A DNA stretch of 64,000 nt from GCA-001856825 sp038729485 (GCA_038729485.1 JAVYRX010000004.1:48743-112742); one strand, 5' to 3'; positions 1-8,674 are shown, numbered from the stretch's first letter. Notes: a model not told the origin generated them from the sequence alone. Made by a program: numbers and translations.

Positions 1-18
1 CTATAGAATAAAGGGGCC

Positions 19-58
19 CCTCCGCATGAATGTGACTCTTTGCGGAAGGAATTTTTTT
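19..58 (+). terminator. Hairpin followed by T tract
   Basis: The inverted repeat CCTCCGCA / TGCGGA(A)GG, positions 19-26 and 41-49, has a 14-base loop and is followed by a run of seven T at 52-58. This is an intrinsic-terminator-like structure. It probably ends a gene lying to the left of the window. No gene is visible between it and position 229. Confidence 0.4.
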
Positions 59-228
59 ACAAAACATGAACCTGTTGGGAGTTTCTCTTATCCACGAAAA
101 TGGAGGGGTATCGTCTAGCTGAATAACGTACTCTTCATCCAGTAGACCAACCATATTAATTGGTAGTCTAATCTAAAATAATATGGTTGCGGCCAGAAAC
201 TTATATCTTTCATATCATTAAGGTTTGA

Positions 229-978
229 ATGGACGTCTCCGTTCTAATAACCGTAAAAAACGACAGAAGAAACATTGCACGTCTGATGGAGTCACTCAGG
301 TCTGTTAAGGGCAGGTTTGAAATCGTCGTGGTTGATGCGTACTCAACGGATGGAACTTATGAATATCTTGAAGGTATTAAGGAGGAAATGGATCTTATTC
401 TTTCCCGAAGGGAAGGGCGCCGTTCCGCAGGAAGAAATGAGTGTATTAGAATGTCTTCCGGCTCCAAATTTGTTTTTTTGGATTCGGATACTGAAGTTTC
501 AGCAGACTGGGGAGAAAAATTAATTAAAAATAAAGATAAAGATATAGTGGCGGGTAAAATAATCCAGAAATCAGAAAAAAAATGGGCCGATCTTAACAGG
601 GTTCCCATATACTTTGAAGGAAATGACGTAACGTTCCCGTCAAATAACCTAATGTACTCGAGAAGCGTCATAGAGAAAATTGGAATGTTTGATGAAAACT
701 TTAACACGGCAGAGGACATAGACCTAAACATACGCGCTGTTAGGGCCGGCTTTAGCATATATTTTGAAAAAGAGCTGGTGGTCTATCATTATCCGAGGGT
801 GTCTTTCCGTTCCCTTATGATGCAGAGTTATTATGACGGCGTCGGACGGAGGATAATAAGGAGAAAACACAATCTTAGAAGTAGCCTTAATCTTTCAAAT
901 CTTAGAAAACACCCATTCATAGAATCGGCCCGCTTACTTTCAGGGATGACAGGCTACCTGTTTGGTGATTTCAAGTGA
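229..978 (+). CDS. Family 2 glycosyltransferase
   Basis: 249-residue GT-A fold glycosyltransferase. The N-terminus VSVLITVKNDRR and the following VVVDAYSTDGT are the nucleotide-sugar binding strands of family GT2, and FLDSDTEV near residue 85 supplies the DxD-type metal site. ETAED-like TAEDIDLNIRA around residue 165 is the acceptor/base region. No membrane segment is obvious except a short hydrophobic end. A TATA-like box (TTATATC, 201-207) sits 25 nt before the ATG, so the transcript may be leaderless. It overlaps the next glycosyltransferase by 4 nt and the two should be co-transcribed. The substrate is unknown; glycosylation of surface protein or lipid is an inference. Confidence 0.85.
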   Translation: MDVSVLITVKNDRRNIARLMESLRSVKGRFEIVVVDAYSTDGTYEYLEGIKEEMDLILSRREGRRSAGRNECIRMSSGSKFVFLDSDTEVSADWGEKLIKNKDKDIVAGKIIQKSEKKWADLNRVPIYFEGNDVTFPSNNLMYSRSVIEKIGMFDENFNTAEDIDLNIRAVRAGFSIYFEKELVVYHYPRVSFRSLMMQSYYDGVGRRIIRRKHNLRSSLNLSNLRKHPFIESARLLSGMTGYLFGDFK

Positions 979-1667
979 TCTCTTACGTAATTCCCGCTAT
1001 GAACGAGGAGGCTACAATAGGCTCTGTCATAGATTCCATCAGAAGGCTCGACAAGGATGGAGAGATCATAGTCGTAGATTCTGATTCAACTGACAGAACA
1101 GCCGAGATCGCACTCTCAAAGGGTGCAATCGTCGTAAACGAAAAAATAAAGGGGTACGGATATGCGTACAAGAAAGGCTTTTCCGTGGCCAGTGGAGATA
1201 TTATATGCACCCTTGACGGAGATGGCACCTATCCTGCATTCAACATAGCCTCACTTTTGGATGCGTTGAATGGGGGTGCGGATTTCGTAAGCGGTGAAAG
1301 GCTTTCCGGTGTCACGAAAGAAGCCATGAATTCTATGCACATGGCAGGAAATGTAATTCTTAAATTTCTTTGTCGAGTTCTCTTCATGGTGGACATCAAG
1401 GACAGCCAGTCCGGCATGTGGCTCTTCAAGAAGGAAATATTGCAGGATATTTTGCCTGTCGGCACTGGAATGGAATTTTCCGAGGAGATTAAGATAAGGG
1501 CTGCTGTCAAGTTCTGCTACGCTGAGGTTCCAATAAAGTATGAAAGGAGAATGGGGGAAAAGAAACTTAAGCCATGGAAGGACGGCATTAGAAACCTGTT
1601 GTTCCTCTTCAAGCTGCGCGCAGTCTCCGGCCTTAGAACAAACAGGTTCAGATGTTCTCTATCCTAG
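975..1667 (+). CDS. Family 2 glycosyltransferase, dolichyl-phosphate sugar synthase type
   Basis: 230-residue GT2 protein starting with GTG inside the stop of the upstream glycosyltransferase (GTGA overlap). SYVIPAMNEEATIG, IIVVDSDSTD and CTLDGDGTYP are the typical N-terminal motifs of dolichyl-phosphate mannose/glucose synthases, and DSQSGMWLFKK near residue 142 matches the conserved DxxxGxk region of that group. There is no C-terminal membrane domain, as in the soluble single-domain forms. Likely role: charging a polyprenyl phosphate with a sugar for surface glycan assembly; the sugar cannot be read from sequence. The last 20 nt overlap the 3' end of the PCNA gene on the other strand. Confidence 0.85.
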   Translation: MISYVIPAMNEEATIGSVIDSIRRLDKDGEIIVVDSDSTDRTAEIALSKGAIVVNEKIKGYGYAYKKGFSVASGDIICTLDGDGTYPAFNIASLLDALNGGADFVSGERLSGVTKEAMNSMHMAGNVILKFLCRVLFMVDIKDSQSGMWLFKKEILQDILPVGTGMEFSEEIKIRAAVKFCYAEVPIKYERRMGEKKLKPWKDGIRNLLFLFKLRAVSGLRTNRFRCSLS

Positions 1668-2388
1668 GGGCTATCAAAAACGTTACCTTTCCCTTTCCGT
1701 TCAATATCGGCGCTTCCATCCTCAGGGGATAGTCATTACCTAATGAGATCGATATTTCGTCAGTGCTTTCCAGCGCCCGGAGGAACTTCGTAAGATATTC
1801 CAGCGCAAATGAACTCTTCGCGTCCGCACTGTATATATATTCCTTCGCTTGGCTCTTCGGGACGGTCATCTCGGTGGTCTCAGAGTCTGTTTCCCCTTTG
1901 GCAAAAATTCTTACTTCATCGTTCTTCATGGAAAAAGTCACAACTTCTGAAATGCCTTCCGCTGCCTTGATTCCTTTCAAAAGTAAGGAAAGGTCTGTCA
2001 CTATTTTATCTTGCGGTTCTATAGTGGGTATCTTGGGCGTAGTAAGGGTTGATGGATCTATCATAGGTATGCTGGCAGCGAGATTGCCAACCTTCATTGA
2101 GATTCTCTTCCCATCGAATTTTATGTCTATTATCTCGTCAGGCCCGGTTAGCCGGAGAAAATTCCTCATCTTTTCTATATCCAGTCCCAGGCTGTCTTCG
2201 CCATCTATGTTAAATTCCTGGAATGCGTCTCTCTTTATTTCAAGAGAAATCATTGCAACCCTCGCTGGATCCATAACCTTAGAGGAGATGCCGTCGGGCT
2301 TAAAATCCACCCTAGCCTCTTGAACTAACGTTAATATAAGGTTAAAAAATTCCCTGATAGTTTTAGCGTCAACCTTGATTTGAAGCAT
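1648..2388 (-). CDS. pcn: DNA polymerase sliding clamp PCNA
   Basis: 246-residue PCNA, the ring clamp that tethers polymerase B, Fen1, ligase and other PIP-box proteins to DNA. Two PCNA folds are visible: LQIKVDAKTIREFFNLI opens the first, and the glutamate/aspartate-rich interdomain part includes IPTIEPQD. The C-terminal FLIAPRIENI occupies the position of the usual APR[VI] partner-binding tail. ATG at 2388 was chosen; the only upstream in-frame start is a TTG at 2397, and a TATA-like TTAAAAGG element near 2415-2424 fits a short leader. Two candidate clients in the window carry PIP-like C-termini: PolB (58.5 kb) and the Nre protein (41.5 kb). Confidence 0.96.
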   Translation of the reverse strand: MLQIKVDAKTIREFFNLILTLVQEARVDFKPDGISSKVMDPARVAMISLEIKRDAFQEFNIDGEDSLGLDIEKMRNFLRLTGPDEIIDIKFDGKRISMKVGNLAASIPMIDPSTLTTPKIPTIEPQDKIVTDLSLLLKGIKAAEGISEVVTFSMKNDEVRIFAKGETDSETTEMTVPKSQAKEYIYSADAKSSFALEYLTKFLRALESTDEISISLGNDYPLRMEAPILNGKGKVTFLIAPRIENI

Positions 2389-2462
2389 AATTATCAAAAG
2401 TTAAAAAATTACGACCTTTTAAGCTTTTCCTTGATTAATTCATATTTTTCCGGTTAGTAGAG

Positions 2463-2621
2463 TCAGTGGCTCTCAACTATTAGCTCGGAGTAACCGCACC
2501 GTCCACATGTAAGCCTGTCCTCATGTTTTGCCAGAAACACTCCCGGTCCGCACTTCGGACAGAACTTCCCCAGCCGGATAAGTTTTCCGTTTTCAACTTT
2601 GTACATTTCCCTTTTCTGCAT
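2463..2621 (-). CDS. rps27ae: Small ribosomal subunit protein eS31 (S27ae)
   Basis: 52-residue zinc-ribbon ribosomal protein reading MQKREMYKVENGK... with CPKCGPGVFLAKH and CGRCGYSE, the CxxC...CxxC pattern that defines archaeal eS31. The ATG at 2621 lies 29 nt inside the end of eS24 in a different frame; a later ATG at 2606 is possible, but MQKRE- is the usual archaeal start. It is the last gene of the rpo7 operon and structures the head of the 30S subunit. Confidence 0.93.
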   Translation of the reverse strand: MQKREMYKVENGKLIRLGKFCPKCGPGVFLAKHEDRLTCGRCGYSELIVESH

Positions 2622-2919
2622 TTTTATCTTCACCTTTTGATTTCAGACCGTTTCTGAAAAGTATAAAATCCGGTTCGAGCTTCATGGCATCCTCCTTTGA
2701 AGTGTAGATTTTAGCATACCCCTCCGTATAAGTCCTTCCAAATTTCGAATGTTGATCGTCTATGATCACAATCTCTGCCGGAACCTGGAGGTTCGCCGAA
2801 AGTTGTTCCTTTGCCTTTTGCCTACTCGGGGTCGGATCACCCGGATGCACGATCCTATACCTAACCTCGCTTCTGTTTAGAAGCTTGTTTTCTCTTCTCT
2901 CAATTATCTCAATCTTCAT
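2593..2919 (-). CDS. rps24e: Small ribosomal subunit protein eS24
   Basis: 108-residue archaeal eS24. MKIEIIERRENKLLNRSEV at the N-terminus and FGRTYTEGYAKIY in the middle are the family hallmarks. The ATG at 2919 is preferred over an upstream GTG at 2928 because GAGGAG at about 2929-2934 gives a Shine-Dalgarno at normal spacing for the ATG. The gene overlaps the end of the dephospho-CoA kinase gene and the start of eS31, in the conserved order Rpo7, Spt4, kinase, eS24, eS31. The C-terminal GLKSKGEDKNAEKGN is a charged tail. Confidence 0.95.
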   Translation of the reverse strand: MKIEIIERRENKLLNRSEVRYRIVHPGDPTPSRQKAKEQLSANLQVPAEIVIIDDQHSKFGRTYTEGYAKIYTSKEDAMKLEPDFILFRNGLKSKGEDKNAEKGNVQS

Positions 2920-3430
2920 CTGCTTCACTCCTCATAGCTAATATTAAATCAGTTACATTTTTCCTCAGGCTTTCACCTACCTCATATACTGCGATACCCT
3001 TATCAGGGACTCCATAAATAACTATCGCCCCTTCAGGTGCCAAAAGTATTGCAGGAATGGACGCAAGATCTTCCTCACCCTCAACTTCAATTATGGTGTT
3101 CCCCTTAGATCGTAAGGCCTCGTCAATTGAATTCCACATCTCTACAGATATACAACCTGAAGGGTTTCTGACCTTTACGTTTCTTTCCCATTTTGAGGGA
3201 AGCGGGACAATCTGTTCATTTCTCTTAGTTTTGAAATCAACCACGGCGACCTTGGGCGTTATCCTATATTTCAATGCGGTAGAGGTGACTACGTCACCCA
3301 CTGTTATCAGTACCTTTGTAAACAGGAATTCTATTTGCGATTCCTTTGTGATCAAAACATCTGGAGCCTTTGAGAGCTGTTCTCTGTACTTTTCAGGTAT
3401 TGTCAGATCCTTATCGAACTTTAATTGCAT
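2909..3430 (-). CDS. GTP-dependent dephospho-CoA kinase (DUF359 family)
   Basis: 173 residues, the usual size of archaeal DUF359 proteins, which phosphorylate dephospho-CoA with GTP in the last step of CoA synthesis. Conserved stretches seen are TVGDVVTSTAL (res about 44), VVDFKTKR (about 66), VEGEEDLASIP (about 116) and VIYGVPDKGIAV (about 138). The aspartates in GDVVT and VVDFKTKR are the candidate metal/nucleotide ligands of the family. It sits between Spt4 and eS24 with overlaps on both sides, so it is co-transcribed with translation genes. This location is common in archaea but functionally unexplained. Confidence 0.9.
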   Translation of the reverse strand: MQLKFDKDLTIPEKYREQLSKAPDVLITKESQIEFLFTKVLITVGDVVTSTALKYRITPKVAVVDFKTKRNEQIVPLPSKWERNVKVRNPSGCISVEMWNSIDEALRSKGNTIIEVEGEEDLASIPAILLAPEGAIVIYGVPDKGIAVYEVGESLRKNVTDLILAMRSEADED

Positions 3431-3596
3431 ACTCGCCCTGGGTCGTTATCCCTGCCCTCTTTGCTATTAGTGATTTCTCAGGATTTAATATGAACATATA
3501 CCCCTTCCATTCAAGCACTGTTTCTCCGCCGCACTTTTCGCATTTTGAATTTTCCGTAATGCTCTTGCAATTTCTGCATGCCCTTATTTTTATCAT
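3411..3596 (-). CDS. spt4: Transcription elongation factor Spt4 (RpoE'')
   Basis: 61-residue zinc-finger protein with CRNC at residues 7-10 and CEKC at 19-22, followed by EWKGYMFILNPEKSLIAKRAGI, the typical archaeal Spt4 core. It pairs with Spt5/NusG on the RNA polymerase clamp to raise processivity. The ATG overlaps the TGA of rpo7 (ATGA), a translational coupling arrangement. Its partner Spt5 is not in this window. Confidence 0.96.
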   Translation of the reverse strand: MIKIRACRNCKSITENSKCEKCGGETVLEWKGYMFILNPEKSLIAKRAGITTQGEYAIKVR

Positions 3597-4171
3597 TTAG
3601 CCTCACCCTTTAGCCAGGATATTTTCCCTAGGAAATTCTGCCTCATTGTGAGGCCAATCTTGCTCTCTTCGATGTTCGTATCGGAAAGCGATAAGGCAAC
3701 TATTCTGGCCCTGACGTAATCCCCATTCTTGAGGTCTCTCTTCGTGTCCTTTCCGATCATCCTCTTATTGTCTTCGTCAACTTCTATCCTATCGTCCAAA
3801 ACCTGACTTACGTGGAGAAGGCCTTCCACTGGGCCAAGACTCACGAAGGCTCCAAATTTTTTCACATCTACAATATCCCCTTCCACGACCTCCTGTAGCG
3901 TGGGTTGGAAGGCAAGAACGGTAAGTTTAATGTTCTGGTAAACGCCTCCATCCCCATGAACGACTCTCCCCTCGCCCTCTAGCTTAACGTCAAGGACCAG
4001 GAGATTAATGTATCTTCTATCGTTTTGGTCCCTCACGAGATTCCTGTCCAGCATGCCAACCTTACCTTCAACGTTGCCTATTGCCGTTGCTATCGCAGTC
4101 TTTTCGTAATCGGTTCCAAGATTTTCCGGGGGAATCCTGACGGTATCAGTCATTTCCAATATGAAGTACAT
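3593..4171 (-). CDS. rpo7: RNA polymerase subunit Rpo7 (RpoE')
   Basis: 192-residue RNA polymerase stalk subunit. Residues 1-80 form the RNP-like tip domain (MYFILEMTDTVRIPP...) and residues about 82-185 an S1/OB RNA-binding domain (EGDIVDVKKFGAFVSLGPVEGLLHVSQ). With Rpo4 it binds nascent RNA and aids open-complex formation. First gene of a five-gene operon. A Shine-Dalgarno-like GAGGAG precedes the ATG and a TATA-like AGATATATA lies near 4204-4212. Length and domain order are standard. Confidence 0.96.
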   Translation of the reverse strand: MYFILEMTDTVRIPPENLGTDYEKTAIATAIGNVEGKVGMLDRNLVRDQNDRRYINLLVLDVKLEGEGRVVHGDGGVYQNIKLTVLAFQPTLQEVVEGDIVDVKKFGAFVSLGPVEGLLHVSQVLDDRIEVDEDNKRMIGKDTKRDLKNGDYVRARIVALSLSDTNIEESKIGLTMRQNFLGKISWLKGEAK

Positions 4172-4260
4172 GGGCTCCTCTTATAGAGACTGGATGTGTC
4201 CTGAGTATATATCTTTTTCAAGGTTTCTCAATCTGATATACCCTCCTTTGGATCAGCAAG

Positions 4261-5637
4261 TCATTTGTTGAGCATGTTCTCAATGGAGAAAACCTTGGCT
4301 ATTTCCTCTTCCGTAAGGATTTTCTTCTGCCGCAGAAGCTCTATCAAAGGCACTTTCTTCTCTTTCGATTCCTTCACAAGTTCTGCTGTCCTTTCATAGC
4401 CTATTATTGGGTTTAGAAGAAGGGCCGTCCCTGGCGAGTTGATCAAAACGTTATAGGCCTGATCTTTGTTCACTTTTATGCCGTTAAGCGTTTTTGTCTT
4501 CACTATGTCCATTGAAACAGTTAGGACATCAAGTGCCTCCATCAGAGCTGTATATATTACCGGAACGAAGACGTTTATTTCCATCTCCCCCTGCGTAGAT
4601 GCATCGTTGACAGTTTGGGCCAGCCCCCTGACGTAAAGGGCACTCATGGTTACTGCCTCGAAGATGCTGGGATTGACTTTTCCCGGCATTATTGAGGACC
4701 CAGGCTGAACTGCTGGCAGCACTATTTCATTGAATCCTGCGATTGGGCCCGAATTCATTAGTCTGAAATCTCTCGAAATCTTGATAATTGACGCGGAAAG
4801 ATTCGATAATAATGTTCCAACAAGGTTGAAATCGGAGGTAAACTGCATTACTGACATGAGATTCTCAGCGGGGACGAAATTTTCCTTGAAATGTTCATTA
4901 ATTTTTTCGTATAATATCTGCCTAACTTTTACCGGGAAATTGGCACCGGTACCTACTGCGGTACCTCCCAGGTTGAGTCTTCTGAGCCTATTCATGACAA
5001 AATCTGCCTGGACTACGAATGATCTAAGCTCATCTGCGTACGCTTTAAATTCCCCTCCGAATGTTACTGCAGATGCATCCTGGAGGTGCGTTCTGCCTGT
5101 TTTAATGCTCATTTCGTGTTCCTTTGAGAGTTGATCCAGTTTCTCTATTACGCCGTTCAATTCATTGAGAAACTCCTTCAACGAAAACAGAAGCGTAATC
5201 CTCACCGCTGCAGGGAAAACATCGTTTGTTGATTGACCGATGTTAATGTGGTTGTGCGGGCTAATTATGTCGTGGCTTCCTAGAGGTTTACCGAGAATTT
5301 GCAATGCTTTGTTTGCAATTACCTCGTTGACATTCATATTTGTCGATGTGCCAGCTCCAGCCTGTATATACCTCAAAGGAAAATCCTCTTCATTCTTTTC
5401 CTTTAGCAGAGCATCTGCTGCCTTTATGATGGTTTCACCGATGTCTTTCGGGATCGTCCCAACTGACATGAACGCTCCTACGTAGGATCTTTTGATTCCA
5501 ATAAGGGCATCTATTATTCTCTTGTCCATTTGCCTCTTGTATGGAAAATTGGCTAATGCCCTGGCAGTTTCAGGGCCATAAAGTCTCCCGTCCGGGATTT
5601 CAACTTCACCTAAAGAATCTCTCTCTATTCTCGACAT
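4261..5637 (-). CDS. fumC: Class II fumarate hydratase / aspartase family enzyme
   Basis: 458-residue member of the fumarase C/aspartase superfamily, a tetramer that adds or removes water or ammonia across fumarate. The signature loop GSSIMPGKVNP is intact, as are QAGAGTSTNMNVNEVIAN and GQSTNDVFP. TGRTHLQDA and PGKVNP...AVTM look like fumarase, but QAGAGTS is closer to aspartase, so the substrate is not certain. Fumarase of the citric acid cycle is the better guess. ATG at 5637 was chosen over 5658 because the AT-rich TATA-like element at 5661-5671 would place transcription start close to 5640. It is monocistronic. Confidence 0.85.
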   Translation of the reverse strand: MSRIERDSLGEVEIPDGRLYGPETARALANFPYKRQMDKRIIDALIGIKRSYVGAFMSVGTIPKDIGETIIKAADALLKEKNEEDFPLRYIQAGAGTSTNMNVNEVIANKALQILGKPLGSHDIISPHNHINIGQSTNDVFPAAVRITLLFSLKEFLNELNGVIEKLDQLSKEHEMSIKTGRTHLQDASAVTFGGEFKAYADELRSFVVQADFVMNRLRRLNLGGTAVGTGANFPVKVRQILYEKINEHFKENFVPAENLMSVMQFTSDFNLVGTLLSNLSASIIKISRDFRLMNSGPIAGFNEIVLPAVQPGSSIMPGKVNPSIFEAVTMSALYVRGLAQTVNDASTQGEMEINVFVPVIYTALMEALDVLTVSMDIVKTKTLNGIKVNKDQAYNVLINSPGTALLLNPIIGYERTAELVKESKEKKVPLIELLRQKKILTEEEIAKVFSIENMLNK

Positions 5638-5685
5638 AACTGTTAATCGAGATTTCATATTTAATTAATTTCGGGGGTTGCTTTT

Positions 5686-6192
5686 CTATTTCAGGATCCT
5701 TGAAACAAGAGCATTAAGCTCCTCTCTGGAAGCCTTGTGCGATCTAGAAAACCACCATCTTTGAAACTGAGCATCATCTTCTTCTCTCCTTGGAAGAACG
5801 TGAAGGTGGAAATGATAAATGGTCTGACCGGCGGATTTGCCGGTCGAGTGAACTATGTTGATTCCATCTGCGTCCAGGTTTTTCATCAGCATCTCGCTGA
5901 CTATTTTGGCTGCTTCTATAGTTCCGTCCAATGATTCCTTGTCCACGTCAGTTATATCTGAAAAATGTTTGTTGGGAACGATCAACACGTGTCCTTCGAA
6001 TAATGGATGGATGTCTAGGAAGGCGGATACAACGTTATTTCTATATATGAAAGTCGCATCTTCCTTGCCTCTGATAATTCTGCAGAATACGCAGCTCTCA
6101 ACGTAATATTGATCTGTCAATAGCACTATATCGCCTATGGCATAATATCTTTTTTCAATGAACTTTTTAATTTGCTTGGGGCGCAACAACAT
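5686..6192 (-). CDS. HIT family nucleotide-binding protein
   Basis: 168 residues with the histidine-triad motif HFHLHVLPR near residue 130, the nucleophilic His pocket of nucleotidyl hydrolases and transferases. CVFCRIIRG at about 34 gives the CxxC of the zinc-binding subset of HIT proteins, and FEGHVLIVPNKHF matches the second conserved block. The first 30 residues precede the normal start of HIT proteins and may not be translated; a GTG or TTG around residues 22-24 is an alternative start. Substrate probably an adenosine phosphoramidate or dinucleoside polyphosphate. The gene diverges from msrB. Confidence 0.88.
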   Translation of the reverse strand: MLLRPKQIKKFIEKRYYAIGDIVLLTDQYYVESCVFCRIIRGKEDATFIYRNNVVSAFLDIHPLFEGHVLIVPNKHFSDITDVDKESLDGTIEAAKIVSEMLMKNLDADGINIVHSTGKSAGQTIYHFHLHVLPRREEDDAQFQRWWFSRSHKASREELNALVSRILK

Positions 6193-6220
6193 GCTTAAGC
6201 CAAACGATCAATGACTACTC

Positions 6221-6592
6221 ATGGATCGCTTGAATCCCCTCACAAGAGAGGAGGAATTTGTAATTCTCTATGGCGGAACCGAGAGGCCATTTACGGGCGA
6301 ATATTACAATCATTTTGAAAAGGGTACTTACGTTTGCAAGAGGTGCGGACAGCCCCTTTACAGGTCAGAAAGTAAATTCGAGGCAGGATGCGGATGGCCA
6401 AGCTTCGATGACTTTATACCGGGATCAGTAAAACAGCTTTTGGACAAGGACAAAAGGAGGACTGAAATCAGATGTTCCAAATGCGATGCCCACCTTGGTC
6501 ATATTTTTTACGGTGAGGGATTTACACCGAAAAACGCAAGGCACTGCGTAAACTCTATATCTCTTCGTTTTTTGCCAGATGAAATAAAATGA
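6221..6592 (+). CDS. msrB: Peptide-methionine (R)-S-oxide reductase MsrB
   Basis: 123 residues, full length for MsrB. Zinc-binding CKRC (39-42) and CSKC (85-88) flank GCGWPSFDDF. The catalytic cysteine is C109 in RHCVNSISLRF, matching the usual RYCINS motif. It reduces the R-epimer of methionine sulfoxide in oxidised proteins. Its stop overlaps the ATG of msrA (ATGA), so both stereoisomers are handled by one transcript. An AT-rich element about 25 nt upstream of the ATG fits a short-leader promoter divergent from the HIT gene. Confidence 0.95.
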   Translation: MDRLNPLTREEEFVILYGGTERPFTGEYYNHFEKGTYVCKRCGQPLYRSESKFEAGCGWPSFDDFIPGSVKQLLDKDKRRTEIRCSKCDAHLGHIFYGEGFTPKNARHCVNSISLRFLPDEIK

Positions 6593-7113
6593 AGAGTATC
6601 GTATTGGGAGCTGGATGCTTCTGGTGTACTGAAGCAATTTATTCTCAGATTCGCGGGGTCATTTCAACTACACCAGGATTCTCTGGTGGTACCGTTCCAA
6701 ATCCAAGTTACCAAAGGGTCTGCGAAGGCGACACGGGACACATAGAAGTTGTGAAGATTGATTACGATGATCGGGTCATCTCGTTGGAGCGTCTTCTTGA
6801 AATATTCTTCAATATTCACGATCCAACATCTTTGGACAGACAGGGAGAAGACGTGGGTTATCAGTACAGGTCAGTCATATTCTACGGAAACGAATCTGAT
6901 CTCGAAACTATACAAAATGCGATTGCAAAAGCTCAAAAGAACTTCGCGAGAAAGATAGTGACAGAGATCAGAAAGCTGGATGCTTTTTATCCTGCGGAGG
7001 AGTATCACAAGGATTATTTCAAGAGGAATCCGGAGAAGGCATACTGTCGCCTTGTAATATCTCCAAAGGTCAAAAAGGCAAAGGTGGAATTCCCGGAATT
7101 TTCTACGAGCTAA
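6589..7113 (+). CDS. msrA: Peptide-methionine (S)-S-oxide reductase MsrA
   Basis: 174 residues. The N-terminal GAGCFWCTEAIY holds the catalytic cysteine C10 with C13 near it; GVISTTPGFSGG and HIEVVKIDYDD follow as in all MsrA. YPAEEYHKDYF near residue 138 is the conserved substrate pocket. It repairs S-methionine sulfoxide and works with the overlapping MsrB. Separate MsrA and MsrB genes in one operon are common in microbes under oxidative load. Confidence 0.95.
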   Translation: MKSIVLGAGCFWCTEAIYSQIRGVISTTPGFSGGTVPNPSYQRVCEGDTGHIEVVKIDYDDRVISLERLLEIFFNIHDPTSLDRQGEDVGYQYRSVIFYGNESDLETIQNAIAKAQKNFARKIVTEIRKLDAFYPAEEYHKDYFKRNPEKAYCRLVISPKVKKAKVEFPEFSTS

Positions 7114-7121
7114 GAGGATCC

Positions 7122-8135
7122 TTATTGGGGCATTGGCTTTACCTGTTTTCCAATCTTTCTCAATATACTTCTTTCGAATATCACCTTCATATAAAGGGCA
7201 TCGTGTTCGAGCAACGGCGAAAATGATATTATGGTCATTTCATCATCAAAATCAGCAATAGCATCAGCAAATGGCTCGAACTTCAGGTTTCCCTTCTTTA
7301 TTGGCGTTATCCTGTATTCGTTCTGATCTATGAATTCTACACCAGCAAATTCGAAATACATGGGCCTTCCTTTCCTCTTCGTATCAGAGATTATTTCTGC
7401 GAAGTCATCGTGCTCAAGAACAGGGCCGTTATTTATGGAATAGTAATGAGCTATGTTCGTGATCGAGCTCAGCCCCTTGACTTTGCTGATTAGAAAGTCA
7501 ATCTCGTCCTCCATTCCCAGTACCTCCTTCTTTCCTGAATTCTCGATACAAAGCCTTGGCTTCAGGTTTAGCTTTCCCATAGTATCTATTATATGTTTCA
7601 GGGACGAGGCGGTCGTACTAAGGTCTTTTTTTCTCTGACCTGACGCCAAACCAAGGTGCGTTATTACATATTCAGTGTCAAGTGCGTCAGCCAAAACCGC
7701 GCCCCAGATCGTATGCTGCGTAGAGTCAAATATCATCTTTTCATCGTTGGAGAAATCTACGTAGTAGGGAGTATGCATAGATATCTTGACGTCAAGTTCT
7801 TTTGCGATATCCCTGGCAAGGGATATTTCTCTGTAATCTCTTGCCATGCTCCAGAAGAGTTCCGTACCTATGTCGTCCTCCTCTATTTCCTTATTTATTC
7901 CTACTGATGCATAATTGCCGTTTTCGTCGCTTCGCAGTAGATCCACCAAAAGAATGTCGTCAAGGTCCTTGGGCTTCATACCAACAAAATCCCTAAGCTC
8001 CCTTTCCTGCGTGCTTATTCTAAATAGTTGGATTTCCAAATAATTGAGGCCTAGCTGGAATGTGTTTTCGATCGCATCTTTGACCGTTCTTCCCTTAGAA
8101 CCTAAAGGTATGCCTGCAATTCCAAATCTGTACAT
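7122..8135 (-). CDS. TIM-barrel protein, AP endonuclease 2 / xylose isomerase-like
   Basis: 337 residues with the pattern of the endonuclease IV/xylose isomerase TIM-barrel superfamily: MYRFGIAGIPLGSKG, VKISMHTPYYVDF, EYVITHLGLASGQR, LCIENSGKK and a late YFEFAGVEF. Acidic and histidine residues at the strand ends (H of SMHTPYY, H of ITHLG, E of CIENSG) could bind the metal cluster. It resembles an uncharacterised archaeal branch of endonuclease IV, so an abasic-site nuclease is possible but not proven. It converges with msrA, with 8 nt between the stops. Confidence 0.7.
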   Translation of the reverse strand: MYRFGIAGIPLGSKGRTVKDAIENTFQLGLNYLEIQLFRISTQERELRDFVGMKPKDLDDILLVDLLRSDENGNYASVGINKEIEEDDIGTELFWSMARDYREISLARDIAKELDVKISMHTPYYVDFSNDEKMIFDSTQHTIWGAVLADALDTEYVITHLGLASGQRKKDLSTTASSLKHIIDTMGKLNLKPRLCIENSGKKEVLGMEDEIDFLISKVKGLSSITNIAHYYSINNGPVLEHDDFAEIISDTKRKGRPMYFEFAGVEFIDQNEYRITPIKKGNLKFEPFADAIADFDDEMTIISFSPLLEHDALYMKVIFERSILRKIGKQVKPMPQ

Positions 8136-8218
8136 TCCCTTAACGTTATATAATGAAGGTAATAAAACCTTGTGAGAATATTAAGCTTCCTCATCAGTCT
8201 TCAAGATTCATGCTGCCC

Positions 8219-8644
8219 TTATTCTAAGAAAGGCCTTATGTTCTCTTTCACAAGCTGCAAGTCATCGTTGCTGACAACTTTTCTTCTCTTAGCGATCTCC
8301 TCCAGCATGTTTGAATATGTTTCGTCGTATCTAGGAATTACATGAATGTGGAAGTGAAAGATCGTCTGTCCAGCGTGGTAGCCGTTATTCTGTATGATGT
8401 TTATTCCTAAGGGATTGAACGACTTCTGTAAGGCGACTGTGATCTTCTTTGCAACCAGCATTGCTTCCTTAACTGTTGTGTCATCCGCATCCATAATGTT
8501 TGTGAAATGCGCGTTTGAAATAACAAGAGCATGCCCCTTCCCTACGGGCCTATAATCGAGAAAAGAGGTGACTCTTTCAGTCTTATATAAAACTACGGCT
8601 TCCAGCTCTCCACCTGCTATTTTGCAAAATGGGCAATCTGTCAT
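8219..8644 (-). CDS. HIT family protein (second copy)
   Basis: 141 residues, the standard HIT size. CPFCKIAGGE at residues 4-13 gives the CxxC and HFHIHVIPR near 99 is the histidine triad; VGKGHALVISNAHF is the second block. It is clearly a paralogue of the HIT gene at 5.7 kb but without the N-terminal extension. Probably a purine nucleoside phosphoramidase or diadenosine polyphosphate hydrolase. It lies 30 nt downstream of the MFS gene and is probably read with it. Confidence 0.9.
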   Translation of the reverse strand: MTDCPFCKIAGGELEAVVLYKTERVTSFLDYRPVGKGHALVISNAHFTNIMDADDTTVKEAMLVAKKITVALQKSFNPLGINIIQNNGYHAGQTIFHFHIHVIPRYDETYSNMLEEIAKRRKVVSNDDLQLVKENIRPFLE

Positions 8645-8674
8645 CTCAACTGAATGACATCTACATTAAATTCT

